Notes: generated from the sequence alone by a model not told the origin. DNA of 51,210 nt from Microvirga sp. (GCA_022241475.1 JAKOMT010000003.1:1-51210); one strand, 5' to 3'; positions 7,764 through 16,248 are shown, counted from the stretch's first letter. A program made the numbers and translations.

Positions 7764-9035
7764 ATGTCGGGTCTCGAGTTCCGCGAGCAGGCCGTCAACA
7801 GCCAGCGTCGCATCGACACTCTTCCCAGCGCCATGCGGGTCACCACGGGGCTGACCCGCGGGGCGATGGGCTTGCTCGCCGCGATGCTCGGCGGCGCGGT
7901 GGTTTGGAGCGCTTTCGTCGAGGTGCCCGTCCAGATCACCGGCACGGGCGTTTTCGTCGATACGTCCGGCGAGTTGCTGAACGCGGTTCGCGCGCCGATG
8001 GACGGCGTGGTCGAGGCGATTCTCGTCAACGAAGGCGATTATGTCAGCCAGGGCCAGATCGTGGCGACGTTGCGCCTGCCCGACCGCCTCGCCGCATTGC
8101 AGCAGGCGGAGCGCAATCTCGCGTCCCTGCGCGAGCGAGCGGCCCAGCGTCGCGCGATTGAACAGGCCGAGACCGAGATCGAAGAGGTCGCGCGCGCCGT
8201 GAAACGCATGGCGCTCAATCAGAAGGTGACCAACCTTGAAGCTGCCTTGGGATGGCGGCGCGATCTGGAAGCGGCGCAGACCACGCTGATGGAGCGCGGC
8301 GTGACCACGTCCGCCCGGGTGATCGAGGCGCATATCGCCACGCAGTCGGTCGTCGACGATCTCGGCGCCACTCGCAGCGAGATGCAGGCTCTGATGGTCG
8401 AGCCGAAGCTGCGTCAGTCCGAGCGCGATCGGGCCAAGCTCATGGACCAGTTGGAAATCGAGCAGGCTGAATCGGAGATCACGACGCTGCGCAGCGAACT
8501 CGCGCGCGGCACCAGTCTGGTCAGCCCGGTGCACGGCATCGTCGCGGAATTGTCGGTCGAGCAAAACGGACAGGTCACCAGCGGGCAGCCGGTCATCAGC
8601 GTCATCCCCGAAAACTTCAGAAAGGTGCTCGACGCCACGACCTATGTTTCGCTTTCGGACGGCAAGATGGTGAAAGTCGGCGATCAGGTCTATCTGGCGC
8701 CGCTGTCGATGCCGGCGCGTGAGCAGGGTCGCATCCGCGGAACGGTCATGGCGGTTTCCGAAGCGCCCGTCACCGAAGACGGACTGACCCGGATGCTGGG
8801 CAATTCGACGCTCGCCGCCGCGACCTCGCGCGACGGGGCCCCGTTCGCCGTCCGCGTCGCCCTTCACCGCGATCCGACGACGTATTCCGGCTACGCCTGG
8901 ACTTCGGGCGACGGGCCGGACATGCGGCTGACCCCGGGCACGCCGCTCAGCAGCCGCATCACCGTGGAACGCGAGACGCTTCTGACGTTGGCTCTTCCGG
9001 CTCTGCGTCGGCTGTTCACCAACGGTGGATCATGA
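7764..9035 (+). CDS. HlyD-family adaptor of NHLM-type bacteriocin exporter
   Basis: This is a 423-residue periplasmic adaptor. A cytoplasmic N-terminus of about 30 residues leads to one membrane helix (MGLLAAMLGGAVVWSAFVEV). A split biotinyl/lipoyl-like domain follows (VRAPMDGVVEAILVNEGDYV and LVSPVHGIVAELSVEQNGQV), with an Ala/Glu-rich coiled coil between (about 105-245) and a beta-barrel domain after. It resembles the NHLM bacteriocin secretion protein family (TIGR03794). These proteins bridge the inner-membrane ABC exporter to an outer-membrane channel; no TolC-like gene is in the window. The start has a strong AAGGGGGG site 7 nt upstream. The stop overlaps the start of the next gene (ATGATG), showing translational coupling. 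Confidence 0.88.
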   Translation: MSGLEFREQAVNSQRRIDTLPSAMRVTTGLTRGAMGLLAAMLGGAVVWSAFVEVPVQITGTGVFVDTSGELLNAVRAPMDGVVEAILVNEGDYVSQGQIVATLRLPDRLAALQQAERNLASLRERAAQRRAIEQAETEIEEVARAVKRMALNQKVTNLEAALGWRRDLEAAQTTLMERGVTTSARVIEAHIATQSVVDDLGATRSEMQALMVEPKLRQSERDRAKLMDQLEIEQAESEITTLRSELARGTSLVSPVHGIVAELSVEQNGQVTSGQPVISVIPENFRKVLDATTYVSLSDGKMVKVGDQVYLAPLSMPAREQGRIRGTVMAVSEAPVTEDGLTRMLGNSTLAAATSRDGAPFAVRVALHRDPTTYSGYAWTSGDGPDMRLTPGTPLSSRITVERETLLTLALPALRRLFTNGGS

Positions 9036-11164
9036 TGTTCAAACGTCGAACGCCGCTGTTCCTGCAGATGGAGGCCGCTGAATGCGGCGCCGCCTGTCTC
9101 GCGATGGTTCTCGCCAGATATGGCCGCTGGATCACGCTGGAGGAGGCCCGCGAACGCTGCGGCGCCTCACGCGACGGCGTGAACGCGGCCGGCCTGTGCG
9201 CCGCGGCGCGCAGCTACGGTTTCAAGACCGTGCCGCTGCGCCGCGAGCCCGAGGAACTGGCGGATCTGCCGATGCCGCAGATCATCCACTGGTGCTTCAA
9301 CCATTTCGTCGTGCTCGAACACGTGGGGCGCGACCATTTCATCATCCTCGATCCGGCGCAGGGCCGCAGGCGCGTCGAAGCGCTCGAATTCGGCGAGAGC
9401 TTCACGGGCCTGACCATCGCGCTCGAGCCCGGGCCGGACTTCAGGCGCGAGGGCCGCGCCCCGTCGGTCACGGGCGCCCTTCTGCGCGAAGCGATGCAGT
9501 CCCGCGACGCCATGGCTCTGGCCTTTTTCAGCGGCGTGCTGGCCGTGATACCCGGGCTGGCGCTCGCCGGCGCTATGAGCGCGTTCGTCGATCATATTCT
9601 CGGCTCCGGACAGCAGGGCTGGGTCCCGGGGTTTCTGGCTGTCCTCCTCGCCGTCGTGGTGGCGCAGGTGGCGCTGGCCTGGCTTACGGCGTGGACCGTC
9701 GCGACCTGGAAGATCAAGGTCGGAGCGTCGTCGGCGCTGCGGGGCTTCTGGCGGGCGCTGACCCTGCCGCTGGCGTTCTTCGCCCAGCGCTCCGCGGGCG
9801 AGGTGGTCGCGCGCATCAGGCTGGGCTCGGACATCGGCGGCGCGGTGGCGGGGCCGCTCGCGGCGATCGCGCCGCAATTCGTCGTGGCCGCGGCCTATTT
9901 CGCGATCCTGTCGCTGTACGACCCGATCATCATGGCGGCGGCCCTCGTCACCTGCGCGATCAATTTCATCATTCTCAGCGCGATCTCCAACCGGCTGGCC
10001 GATCGGACGCGCGAGCATCAATTGGCCGAGGGTCGCGCCGCGGCGGTCGCCACGTCGGGCATGGTGAATTTCCCGACCTATCGCATGCTGGGCCGCGAGC
10101 AGCTGCTGCTGACCCGCTGGATCGGCGGCGAGGAAGGCGCCATCGCCACGGAACAGCGGTTGGGCATGCTGCGCTCCGTCGCCAATCTCGGTCCGGTCGC
10201 CTCGGGCCTGCTCCTGAGCGCGGTCGTTCTGGTGGTCGCCGCAACGCGCGCCATGGAAGGCACGCTGTCGCTGGGCGATCTCGTCGCGGTCCAAATGCTC
10301 GCCGGGTTGTTGAACAAGCCGATCGCCACATTGGCGAATTCTCTGTGCCAGGTGCAGGAATCGGCCGGCGCGCTGATGCGGTTGGCCGATCTCGAAGAGC
10401 ATCGCTGCGCCGCCGCCTTCGACGACCGCCCGCGCGACGCTGCGCCGATGTTCATCGAAGGCCGGCTCGCGCTCGAGGGCGCGTCCTTCGCCTTTTCTCC
10501 GGGCCGCCCGATCCTGAGCGCGATCGACTGCACGATCGAACCCGGCCAGATGGTCGCGCTGCTCGGCGGCTCCGGCGCGGGCAAGTCGACGATGGCGCGG
10601 CTGCTCGCCGGGCTGATCGAGCCGACGGCCGGCCGGGCGACGCTCGACGGCATAGCGCTGGCCGACTGGCCCCAGGCCCGGCTGCGCCGCGGCCTGCTCT
10701 ACGTGGGCCAGGCGACAGCCACCTTCACGGGCACGATCGAGCAGAACGTCACCCTGTGGGACGAGCACATTCCGACATCCGCGGTGGCGGACGCGCTGCG
10801 GCAGGTGGGGCTGGCCGACGCCGTGGGCCGGCGGCCCGCAGGCATGGCCACGAAGATCGTCGCCGGGGATACCGGGTTCAGCGGCGGCGAGCTGCAGCGG
10901 CTCGCGGTCGCCCGCGCCATCGTCCGGCGCCCCCAGGTTCTGGTGCTCGACGAAACCACCAGCGCGCTCGACGCGCGATCGGAAGAGCAGATGCTGGACG
11001 TCCTGCGCGGCACGGGCGCAACCGTCGTCATCGTCACGCATCGCCCGGGGACGGCGTTGCGCTGCGACGAGGCGATCCTTCTTCGCGACGGCGTCATCGC
11101 AGCGCGGGGCCGGCCAGCAGCGCTGATGGCTCCGATCGCCAACATTGAAACGGGGGCCGCCTGA
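9032..11164 (+). CDS. C39-peptidase ABC exporter, NHLM_micro_ABC1-like
   Basis: This 710-residue protein cleaves double-glycine leaders and pumps the cargo out. The N-terminal C39 peptidase is complete: Gln12, catalytic Cys18 (AAECGAACLAM), His91 (FNHFVVLEHV) and Asp107 (IILDPAQGRR). Membrane helices span about 155-430. The nucleotide-binding domain has Walker A GGSGAGKS (about 512-519), signature FSGGELQRLAVARA (about 615) and Walker B VLVLDETTSALD. The architecture matches the peptidase-containing transporter of NHLM systems (TIGR03796). Its intact triad, plus a protein 2.3 kb downstream carrying a consensus leader, strongly suggests an enzyme-substrate pair. The gene overlaps the HlyD gene at its start and the second ABC gene at its end (TGATG). 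A start at the second ATG (9035) is also possible. Confidence 0.92.
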   Translation: MMFKRRTPLFLQMEAAECGAACLAMVLARYGRWITLEEARERCGASRDGVNAAGLCAAARSYGFKTVPLRREPEELADLPMPQIIHWCFNHFVVLEHVGRDHFIILDPAQGRRRVEALEFGESFTGLTIALEPGPDFRREGRAPSVTGALLREAMQSRDAMALAFFSGVLAVIPGLALAGAMSAFVDHILGSGQQGWVPGFLAVLLAVVVAQVALAWLTAWTVATWKIKVGASSALRGFWRALTLPLAFFAQRSAGEVVARIRLGSDIGGAVAGPLAAIAPQFVVAAAYFAILSLYDPIIMAAALVTCAINFIILSAISNRLADRTREHQLAEGRAAAVATSGMVNFPTYRMLGREQLLLTRWIGGEEGAIATEQRLGMLRSVANLGPVASGLLLSAVVLVVAATRAMEGTLSLGDLVAVQMLAGLLNKPIATLANSLCQVQESAGALMRLADLEEHRCAAAFDDRPRDAAPMFIEGRLALEGASFAFSPGRPILSAIDCTIEPGQMVALLGGSGAGKSTMARLLAGLIEPTAGRATLDGIALADWPQARLRRGLLYVGQATATFTGTIEQNVTLWDEHIPTSAVADALRQVGLADAVGRRPAGMATKIVAGDTGFSGGELQRLAVARAIVRRPQVLVLDETTSALDARSEEQMLDVLRGTGATVVIVTHRPGTALRCDEAILLRDGVIAARGRPAALMAPIANIETGAA

Positions 11165-13386
11165 TGCACCACGATACCGCACTCACCGCAGCGGCCCGCG
11201 CGTTGGAGAACAACCAGCGCGGTCTCGCCGCGATCACTTCGGAGGAACGGGCGCTCGATGACGTTCTGTCGCGCGCCTCGACCATGCTCAGCCCCGGCGC
11301 CGGCGGCAGTTTCGCCTCGGCCGAGGCGCCGTTGCTCGCCGCCATTCGCGCCGCCGCCCGCCACTACGATCGCAAGCCCTCCGCCGGCGCCGCTGGCGAC
11401 GAAAGCATCGCGGACGGCGTCGACCGGATCGCGCGATCCGCCGAACTGACCGCGCACGGGGTTCGGCTCGCGCCGGGCTGGCACCGCCGCTACGCGCTGC
11501 CGATGGTCGCCCTGCGAAAAGACGGCGTGCCGGTGGCGCTGATCCCGAAGGGCACGAGCTGGATCATCGTTCACGGCGACCAGCCGCACGCGCCGAAGGC
11601 GCTCGACGCCGCGGGGCGCGCCCATCTGGGCGAAGAAGCCTTCGCGCTGTGTCCGACGCTGCCCGATCGCAAGATCACGCTCAAGATGCTGTTCTGGTAC
11701 GCCGTCAACGCCAAGATCCGCGATCTCGTCGCCTTCGCCGCGATGACGTTCCTCGCCGGAATCGTGCTGGCGCTGATCCCGATGGCGAACATCGTCGTCA
11801 CCGACCTCATCATCCCCGGCCGAGACGTGCCGCTGCTCATGCATGTCGTGATGATGCTGATCGCGCTGGTCGTGGCGACCCTCGCCACCCGCCTGGCGGC
11901 CGAACTCAGCATGCTGCGGATCAACGGCCGCGTCGGGCTCATGCTGCGGGTCGCCAGCGCCGACCGCATGATCCGACTGACGCGCGCCGCAACCAGCGGC
12001 GCCGCCATTCCGCCCGCCGCCGCCGCCCTCGTCACGCGATGCGTCGAGGGGTGGCATCGCGGCGCCTGGGGCCTCGCGCTCAGCCTCGCCGCAGCGCTCC
12101 TGATCGCGCTGCCCAGCCTCGTCGTCATGACCGTGGCGGCCCCCGGCGCGGCGCTGGCCGCCATGGCGGTGATCGTCACCGCGACCGGCTTCGCCGCATG
12201 GACGGCGCGGCGGCAGGTGGCGACGCTCTTCGCCGGGCCGTCCTCGCCCACAAGCTGGATTTCGCTGTCGCACGAGGCCTTGTCGCAGGTCGAAACCCTG
12301 CGCGCCAACGGAGCGGAGCGGAGATTCTTCTCGCTGTTCGCCGAGAGCTTTCTGGCGCTGAAGGAGCGCTTCCTGCTGACCGACCGCATGGGCGCGCGCA
12401 TCCACGCGCTGGAAGGCGCCCTCGAAGGCGTGGTGATCGCCACCGGCATCGGCGCGGCCATCATCCTGCACCGGACGATGCCGCCCCAGGACAGCGTCGC
12501 CTTCACCGTGGCCTTGATGACCGTGACGGGCGCCGCGGTGACGCTGGTCCACAGCTTCCTCGACGTGTCCATGCTCGGGTTGCAACAGCGGATGATCCAG
12601 CCGCTGCTCGATGGCGCGCCCGCCGCGCATCAGGCTGGTCAGAAGCCCCCCGTGCTGACCGGCGATATCGTGGTCGAGGACATCACGGTCCGCCGCGACC
12701 CGAACGCCCGACCCATCCTCGACGGCGTGTCGCTGAGCATCTCCCCGGGCGATCATATCGCGATCGTCGGACCGTCGGGATCCGGCAAGACGACGCTTCT
12801 GCGCTCGATCCTCGGGCTGGAATCGATGGAATCCGGGCGCATCGTCGTCGACGGAATTGGGCTCGATCAGCTCGATCCCGCGGCGGTGCGGCGACAAATC
12901 GGCGTCGTCGGCCAGTCCGGCCAACTCTTTCCCGGCACGTTGCTCGAAAACATCGCGCTGGGCGCGCGTTTGAGCGAGGAAGATGCGTGGCGGGCGCTGG
13001 AGCACGCCGCGATGGATGACGAGGTTCGCGCTCTGCCGCTCGGCCTGTCCACCCCGATCGGCGACGCCGGCTCGGTGTTCTCCGGCGGCCAGGTGCAGCG
13101 GCTGCTGATCGCGCGCGCTCTGGCGCAGGCGCCGCGCATCGTCGTCCTCGACGAGGCGACCAGCGCGCTCGACCCGGCGCGAGAGGCCCGGGTCGCGGCG
13201 GCGCTGAACGGACTCAAGGCCACGACGATCACCGTGGCGCACCGGCTCGACACCATTCGCGACTGCGACTGCATTCACGTCCTCGACGCCGGACGCATCG
13301 TGGAGCGTGGAACCTACCAGCAACTCGTCGCCAAGGGGGGCGTTTTTGCAGGACTTGTGGCTGCTGAAGCGCGCGCCGGGTCATAA
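11164..13386 (+). CDS. Second ABC exporter subunit, NHLM_micro_ABC2-like
   Basis: This 740-residue ABC transporter half lacks a C39 peptidase. About 170 N-terminal residues form a soluble domain seen in the NHLM ABC2 family (TIGR03797). A membrane region of about 175-470 follows (VAFAAMTFLAGIVLALIPMA and others), then an ATPase with Walker A VGPSGSGKTT (about 534-543), signature FSGGQVQRLLIARA (about 638) and Walker B IVVLDEATSALD (about 658). In NHLM systems this subunit accompanies the peptidase transporter, probably as a heterodimer partner. The ATG overlaps the preceding stop. After its TAA comes a 107-bp gap with a promoter-like element before the candidate substrate gene. Confidence 0.9.
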   Translation: MHHDTALTAAARALENNQRGLAAITSEERALDDVLSRASTMLSPGAGGSFASAEAPLLAAIRAAARHYDRKPSAGAAGDESIADGVDRIARSAELTAHGVRLAPGWHRRYALPMVALRKDGVPVALIPKGTSWIIVHGDQPHAPKALDAAGRAHLGEEAFALCPTLPDRKITLKMLFWYAVNAKIRDLVAFAAMTFLAGIVLALIPMANIVVTDLIIPGRDVPLLMHVVMMLIALVVATLATRLAAELSMLRINGRVGLMLRVASADRMIRLTRAATSGAAIPPAAAALVTRCVEGWHRGAWGLALSLAAALLIALPSLVVMTVAAPGAALAAMAVIVTATGFAAWTARRQVATLFAGPSSPTSWISLSHEALSQVETLRANGAERRFFSLFAESFLALKERFLLTDRMGARIHALEGALEGVVIATGIGAAIILHRTMPPQDSVAFTVALMTVTGAAVTLVHSFLDVSMLGLQQRMIQPLLDGAPAAHQAGQKPPVLTGDIVVEDITVRRDPNARPILDGVSLSISPGDHIAIVGPSGSGKTTLLRSILGLESMESGRIVVDGIGLDQLDPAAVRRQIGVVGQSGQLFPGTLLENIALGARLSEEDAWRALEHAAMDDEVRALPLGLSTPIGDAGSVFSGGQVQRLLIARALAQAPRIVVLDEATSALDPAREARVAAALNGLKATTITVAHRLDTIRDCDCIHVLDAGRIVERGTYQQLVAKGGVFAGLVAAEARAGS

Positions 13387-13407
13387 AAACTTGAGATCGC
13401 GTCATTT

Positions 13408-13436
13408 TTGAAGGTGATGTTCACGACTGTTAAATA
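13408..13436 (+). promoter_or_regulatory. Sigma70-like promoter before the exported-protein gene
   Basis: TTGAAG (13408-13413) and TAAATA (13431-13436) are separated by exactly 17 bp in an AT-rich island, 58 bp before the start codon. It would let the substrate be made at a level different from the exporter operon. This is a motif match only; no transcription start is known. Confidence 0.5.
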
Positions 13437-13460
13437 CTTATCCGCTAAATACTAAATACT
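13431..13460 (+). repeat. Three direct copies of TAAATACT
   Basis: The octamer TAAATACT occurs at 13431-13438, 13446-13453 and 13453-13460, the first overlapping the putative -10 hexamer. Repeats of this kind around a transcription start can be a regulator's binding sites. They stand out against the GC-rich surroundings. Confidence 0.55.
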
Positions 13461-13493
13461 GTTCAATAATCGAGGCAAGCGGGGGCTTTCGTC

Positions 13494-14663
13494 ATGGGTC
13501 GTAACGTCAAATTGAAGATCGAGAATTTCGACGACGCGCTGTCCGATGACGCGCTCCTCGTTGCGTCCGGAGGCAACCAGCTCTTCAAGCAGGACCGCGG
13601 CGGTGACGCCGTCGCGATGGTCGACGCCTCGGAGAGCTTCTCCTCCGGCCCGGCGTCGGGCTCGGCGCACGCCTCGGCCGCCAGCGGCACGACCGTGACC
13701 AACGGCGGCGGGACCTACGGTTTCGCCAGCGGGTCCGAGGCGAGCGCGGGCGTTTCGGCGCAAGTGAACGCGGGTCCGGCGACCATCGGGGCGTCGGCCG
13801 GCGTCGAGGCGGTCTCGGGGATCGCCGTCGAGGTTTCGCATACGCAGAACGAGACGGGCGCCAGCGGCTTCGCGGGCAGCTATGTCGCGGCCACGGCGGA
13901 AGGCTCCGTCGGTCTCGAGGTAGGGCCGGTCAACGCCTCGGTCGGCGGCGACGTCGGCGTCAAGTCCGGCACCTACGCGGCCGGCGAGGCCTCGATCCAG
14001 CACGGCGGCGGCGCTTACGGCGCGTCGGGCCAGGGCGAAGTCTTCCATGGCACCGCGGTTGAAGCCAACGTCAACGGCGGTTACGGCGTGGACAAGGTCG
14101 GCAGCTCGAGCGCCGGCGCGGGCGTGAGCGCCGGCGGCTACGGCGTCGGCGGCAGCGGCACGGCCGGCTACAACAACGGCGCGGTGACCGTCGGGGTCGG
14201 CGGCGACGTGGCCGCCTATGTCGGCGTCGGCGTCGACGTCGAGATGACCATGGACACGCATTACGCGCAGATGGGGGCCATGGCCGCCTACGACGCGGTC
14301 GGCGGCGACGCCGAGAAGGCGGCCGGCGAGGCGAAGGTGCAGGCCGAGAAGGCCGCGGCGGAAGCCGAAGCTCAGGCCGAGAAGGTCGCGGCGGAAGCCA
14401 AGGCTCAGGCCGAGAAGGCCGCCGCAGAGGCCAAGGCCGCCGCTGACAAGGCCGCGGCGGAGGCGAAGGCCAAGGCCGAGAAGGCCGCCGCCGACGCGAA
14501 GGCCGCCGCCGAGAAGGCCGCGGCAGCGGCGAAGGCGGCCGCTGACAAGGCCGCGGCGGAGGCCAAGGCCGCCGCCGACAAGGCCGCCGCAGCCGCAAAG
14601 GCCGTCGCCGATCAGGCCAACAAGGCCGTCAACTCGGTGAAGAAGAAGTTCAAGAAGTGGTGA
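13494..14663 (+). CDS. Double-glycine-leader repeat protein, likely exporter cargo
   Basis: I know no named family for this 389-residue protein. Residues 1-27 form a leader ending LSDDALLVASGG, which fits the LSxxELxxIxGG consensus with Leu at -12, Ser at -11, Leu at -7 and Gly-Gly at -2/-1. Cleavage is predicted between Gly27 and Asn28. Residues 28-260 are Gly/Ala/Ser/Val-rich with alternating small and polar residues and no Cys, suggesting extended beta structure. Residues 273-371 are nine 11-residue repeats like AEKAAAEAKAQ, predicted as one long amphipathic helix. A degenerate tenth unit follows, and then the cationic end KKKFKKW. It lies just after the C39 exporter genes and ends at a strong terminator. 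Mature size (about 362 residues) is far larger than a microcin, so a secreted surface, membrane-active or matrix protein is possible. Export by the upstream system is inference. Confidence 0.8.
   Translation: MGRNVKLKIENFDDALSDDALLVASGGNQLFKQDRGGDAVAMVDASESFSSGPASGSAHASAASGTTVTNGGGTYGFASGSEASAGVSAQVNAGPATIGASAGVEAVSGIAVEVSHTQNETGASGFAGSYVAATAEGSVGLEVGPVNASVGGDVGVKSGTYAAGEASIQHGGGAYGASGQGEVFHGTAVEANVNGGYGVDKVGSSSAGAGVSAGGYGVGGSGTAGYNNGAVTVGVGGDVAAYVGVGVDVEMTMDTHYAQMGAMAAYDAVGGDAEKAAGEAKVQAEKAAAEAEAQAEKVAAEAKAQAEKAAAEAKAAADKAAAEAKAKAEKAAADAKAAAEKAAAAAKAAADKAAAEAKAAADKAAAAAKAVADQANKAVNSVKKKFKKW
14310..14606 (+). repeat. Nine tandem 33-bp coding repeats
   Basis: Nine consecutive 33-bp units encode A(E/D)KAAAEAKA(A/Q/K). 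Units differ mostly at Ala/Glu/Asp positions, for example VAA in the third and AAAAAKA in the seventh and ninth. The 11-residue period resembles LEA-3, apolipoprotein and synuclein helices. Tandem identity makes copy-number changes by slippage likely. Confidence 0.85.
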
Positions 14664-14689
14664 GCGTCTGATTGACGACCACTTGGTAA

Positions 14690-14722
14690 AAAAGCGGGCG
14701 GCTCAAATGGTCGCCCGCTTTT
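14690..14722. terminator. Bidirectional Rho-independent terminator
   Basis: The arms AAAAGCGGGCG (14690-14700) and CGCCCGCTTTT (14712-14722) form a perfect 11-bp stem with an 11-nt loop, 26 nt after the exported-protein stop. A-tract and T-tract flanks let it act on both strands, ending the convergent flavoprotein gene too. Confidence 0.85.
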
Positions 14723-14767
14723 CGTGTTTCGAGACGGATGAATGAAGTCGTTCGAACGCGACGCCCG

Positions 14768-16234
14768 TCAGCGCCCGGCGCCGAACTGGCCTCCCGGGTC
14801 CAGGGCCGCCCGCAGCCGCGCGGCCACTGCGTCCCAGTCGCCCGACGCCGCCGGCATCCGCTTCCGGGTCGGCAGCGCGCAGCGGTAGGGGGCGAAGCCC
14901 GCCGCCAGCATTCCGTCGAGCATCTCGTCATGAGCGGCCATTGCGCGATCGTCGGCGCCCGGCTCGTCGCGGTCCCAGGCCAGCGAGACGTAGCCGAGCA
15001 GCGCGCGCGGCGTCACCGCCTCGGCTCCGGCGGCGACGAAGATCCCGTGGGTCGACGCCGCCTCGCCCGCCAGCCGCGCCAGCGTCGCCAGCGCGGCGGG
15101 CTCGAAGGGCGTCGCCGGGCAGAGCCAGAGAAAGCCGCAGCGGTCCCGGTCCGGGTTCAGGGGGGCCGCGCCAAGCGACGGCTTCGCCCAATAGCAACTG
15201 GCGAGGTTCGCGCCGTCGCTGCGCCCGCGCAGGCCGCTCGTCGCGTCGTCGCTCTCGTCGAAGACCTCGATCGCTTCCGCCACCGGCGTCAGCGTCGCCA
15301 GCGCCAGAGCCATCCTGCCGTCGAACATCATCCGATGATGCGCGCTGATCGCTATGGACGCGGACCAGGCGCGCAAGGCGTCCGGGTCGAGCGCGTCGCT
15401 CCCGTGTTCGGTCCGGATTGCGGCGCTGGAGGCGCGCTTGGCGCCGTCCCAGAAGAACACGTCATGAGCGCAGAGCACGTCCTCGTGCATCAGCCCCCGG
15501 ACGGTCTCGACGAAGTCGGGAATGCGCTCCGGCGCGATCGCACAGGCGAGATAGGCGGCGAAGCGCGGGGTGCGCGCCAGCGCCAGCCTGCCCGAGAGCA
15601 CGCACGCCGCCGAGGTCTGGCTGAGCAGTCCCTCGACGAGCGGTCCCGCCGGGCGGGCGTGGACGCGCGAAAGGTCGTCGAACCCGTATCGGGCATGGCC
15701 GGTCCGGAGCCGCTCGCCGGTGCTCAAGACGACGTCCAGATCCCAAAGATGGCCAAAGCGATCGCCGAGGGCGCCCGAACCTTCGCCCCTGTCGAGCGCG
15801 TTGGCGAGCACGCTGGCGTCGGGCGGGCCGCCGAAGGCCGGAACGTGAAACCCCGCATCCAGCTCCTCCAGCGCGGCCTCGAGCTGGGAGAAGGTGACGC
15901 CGGGCTCGACGCGCACCGTGCCGTGGGTCATGTCGAGCTCGATGATCCGGTCGAGACGCGACAGATCGAGGATCACCGCGTCGCGCGGCGGCAGGGCCGA
16001 TCCCAACCCCCACGATCGCCCCCGGCTGATCGGGTGCAGGGAAACGCCCATCTCGCCCGCCAGCCTCACGCATCGCGCGGCGGCCTCGGCGTCGGCCGGA
16101 GCGACGATCCCGAGCGGCCGGGCCGTCCACGCGAACGTGCATTGCGACCGCTCGCGCAACGCATCGGCCTCCGGCTGCGCGTCGCACGCCGCCAGATAGG
16201 CCGTCACCACATCCGTCGCCACGCCTGCGTCCAA
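14768..16234 (-). CDS. FAD-linked oxidase, VAO/PCMH-like
   Basis: This 488-residue flavoprotein has the PCMH-type FAD-binding domain at about 30-210: PLGIVAPADAEAAARCVRLA, then the pyrophosphate loop HPISRGRSWGLGSALP and VRVEPGVTFSQLEAAL, as in p-cresol methylhydroxylase and vanillyl-alcohol oxidase flavoproteins. The C-terminal half is a cap domain with less recognisable sequence, ending LDPGGQFGAGR. Relatives oxidise phenols, alcohols or amines; the substrate here is unknown. No cytochrome partner gene is adjacent. The start is a TTG at 16232-16234 with GGGGGA upstream, and no signal peptide is seen. It is convergent with the exported-protein gene, and its role in that system, if any, is unproven. 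Confidence 0.82.
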   Translation of the reverse strand: MDAGVATDVVTAYLAACDAQPEADALRERSQCTFAWTARPLGIVAPADAEAAARCVRLAGEMGVSLHPISRGRSWGLGSALPPRDAVILDLSRLDRIIELDMTHGTVRVEPGVTFSQLEAALEELDAGFHVPAFGGPPDASVLANALDRGEGSGALGDRFGHLWDLDVVLSTGERLRTGHARYGFDDLSRVHARPAGPLVEGLLSQTSAACVLSGRLALARTPRFAAYLACAIAPERIPDFVETVRGLMHEDVLCAHDVFFWDGAKRASSAAIRTEHGSDALDPDALRAWSASIAISAHHRMMFDGRMALALATLTPVAEAIEVFDESDDATSGLRGRSDGANLASCYWAKPSLGAAPLNPDRDRCGFLWLCPATPFEPAALATLARLAGEAASTHGIFVAAGAEAVTPRALLGYVSLAWDRDEPGADDRAMAAHDEMLDGMLAAGFAPYRCALPTRKRMPAASGDWDAVAARLRAALDPGGQFGAGR

Positions 16235-16248
16235 TGTCCGTCCCCCGC

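Noticed and set aside
10699..13323. An 874-codon minus-strand frame opposite the second ABC gene
   Set aside because: Low-complexity Arg/Gly/His composition and no family motif, while the plus strand carries a complete ABC protein.
14310..14606. Possible CRISPR array
   Set aside because: The 33-bp units are contiguous, have no unique spacers and stay in frame with the protein.
13494..14663. Classical class II microcin precursor
   Set aside because: The leader fits, but the protein is several times too long and no immunity gene is seen; a large secreted protein is a better description.
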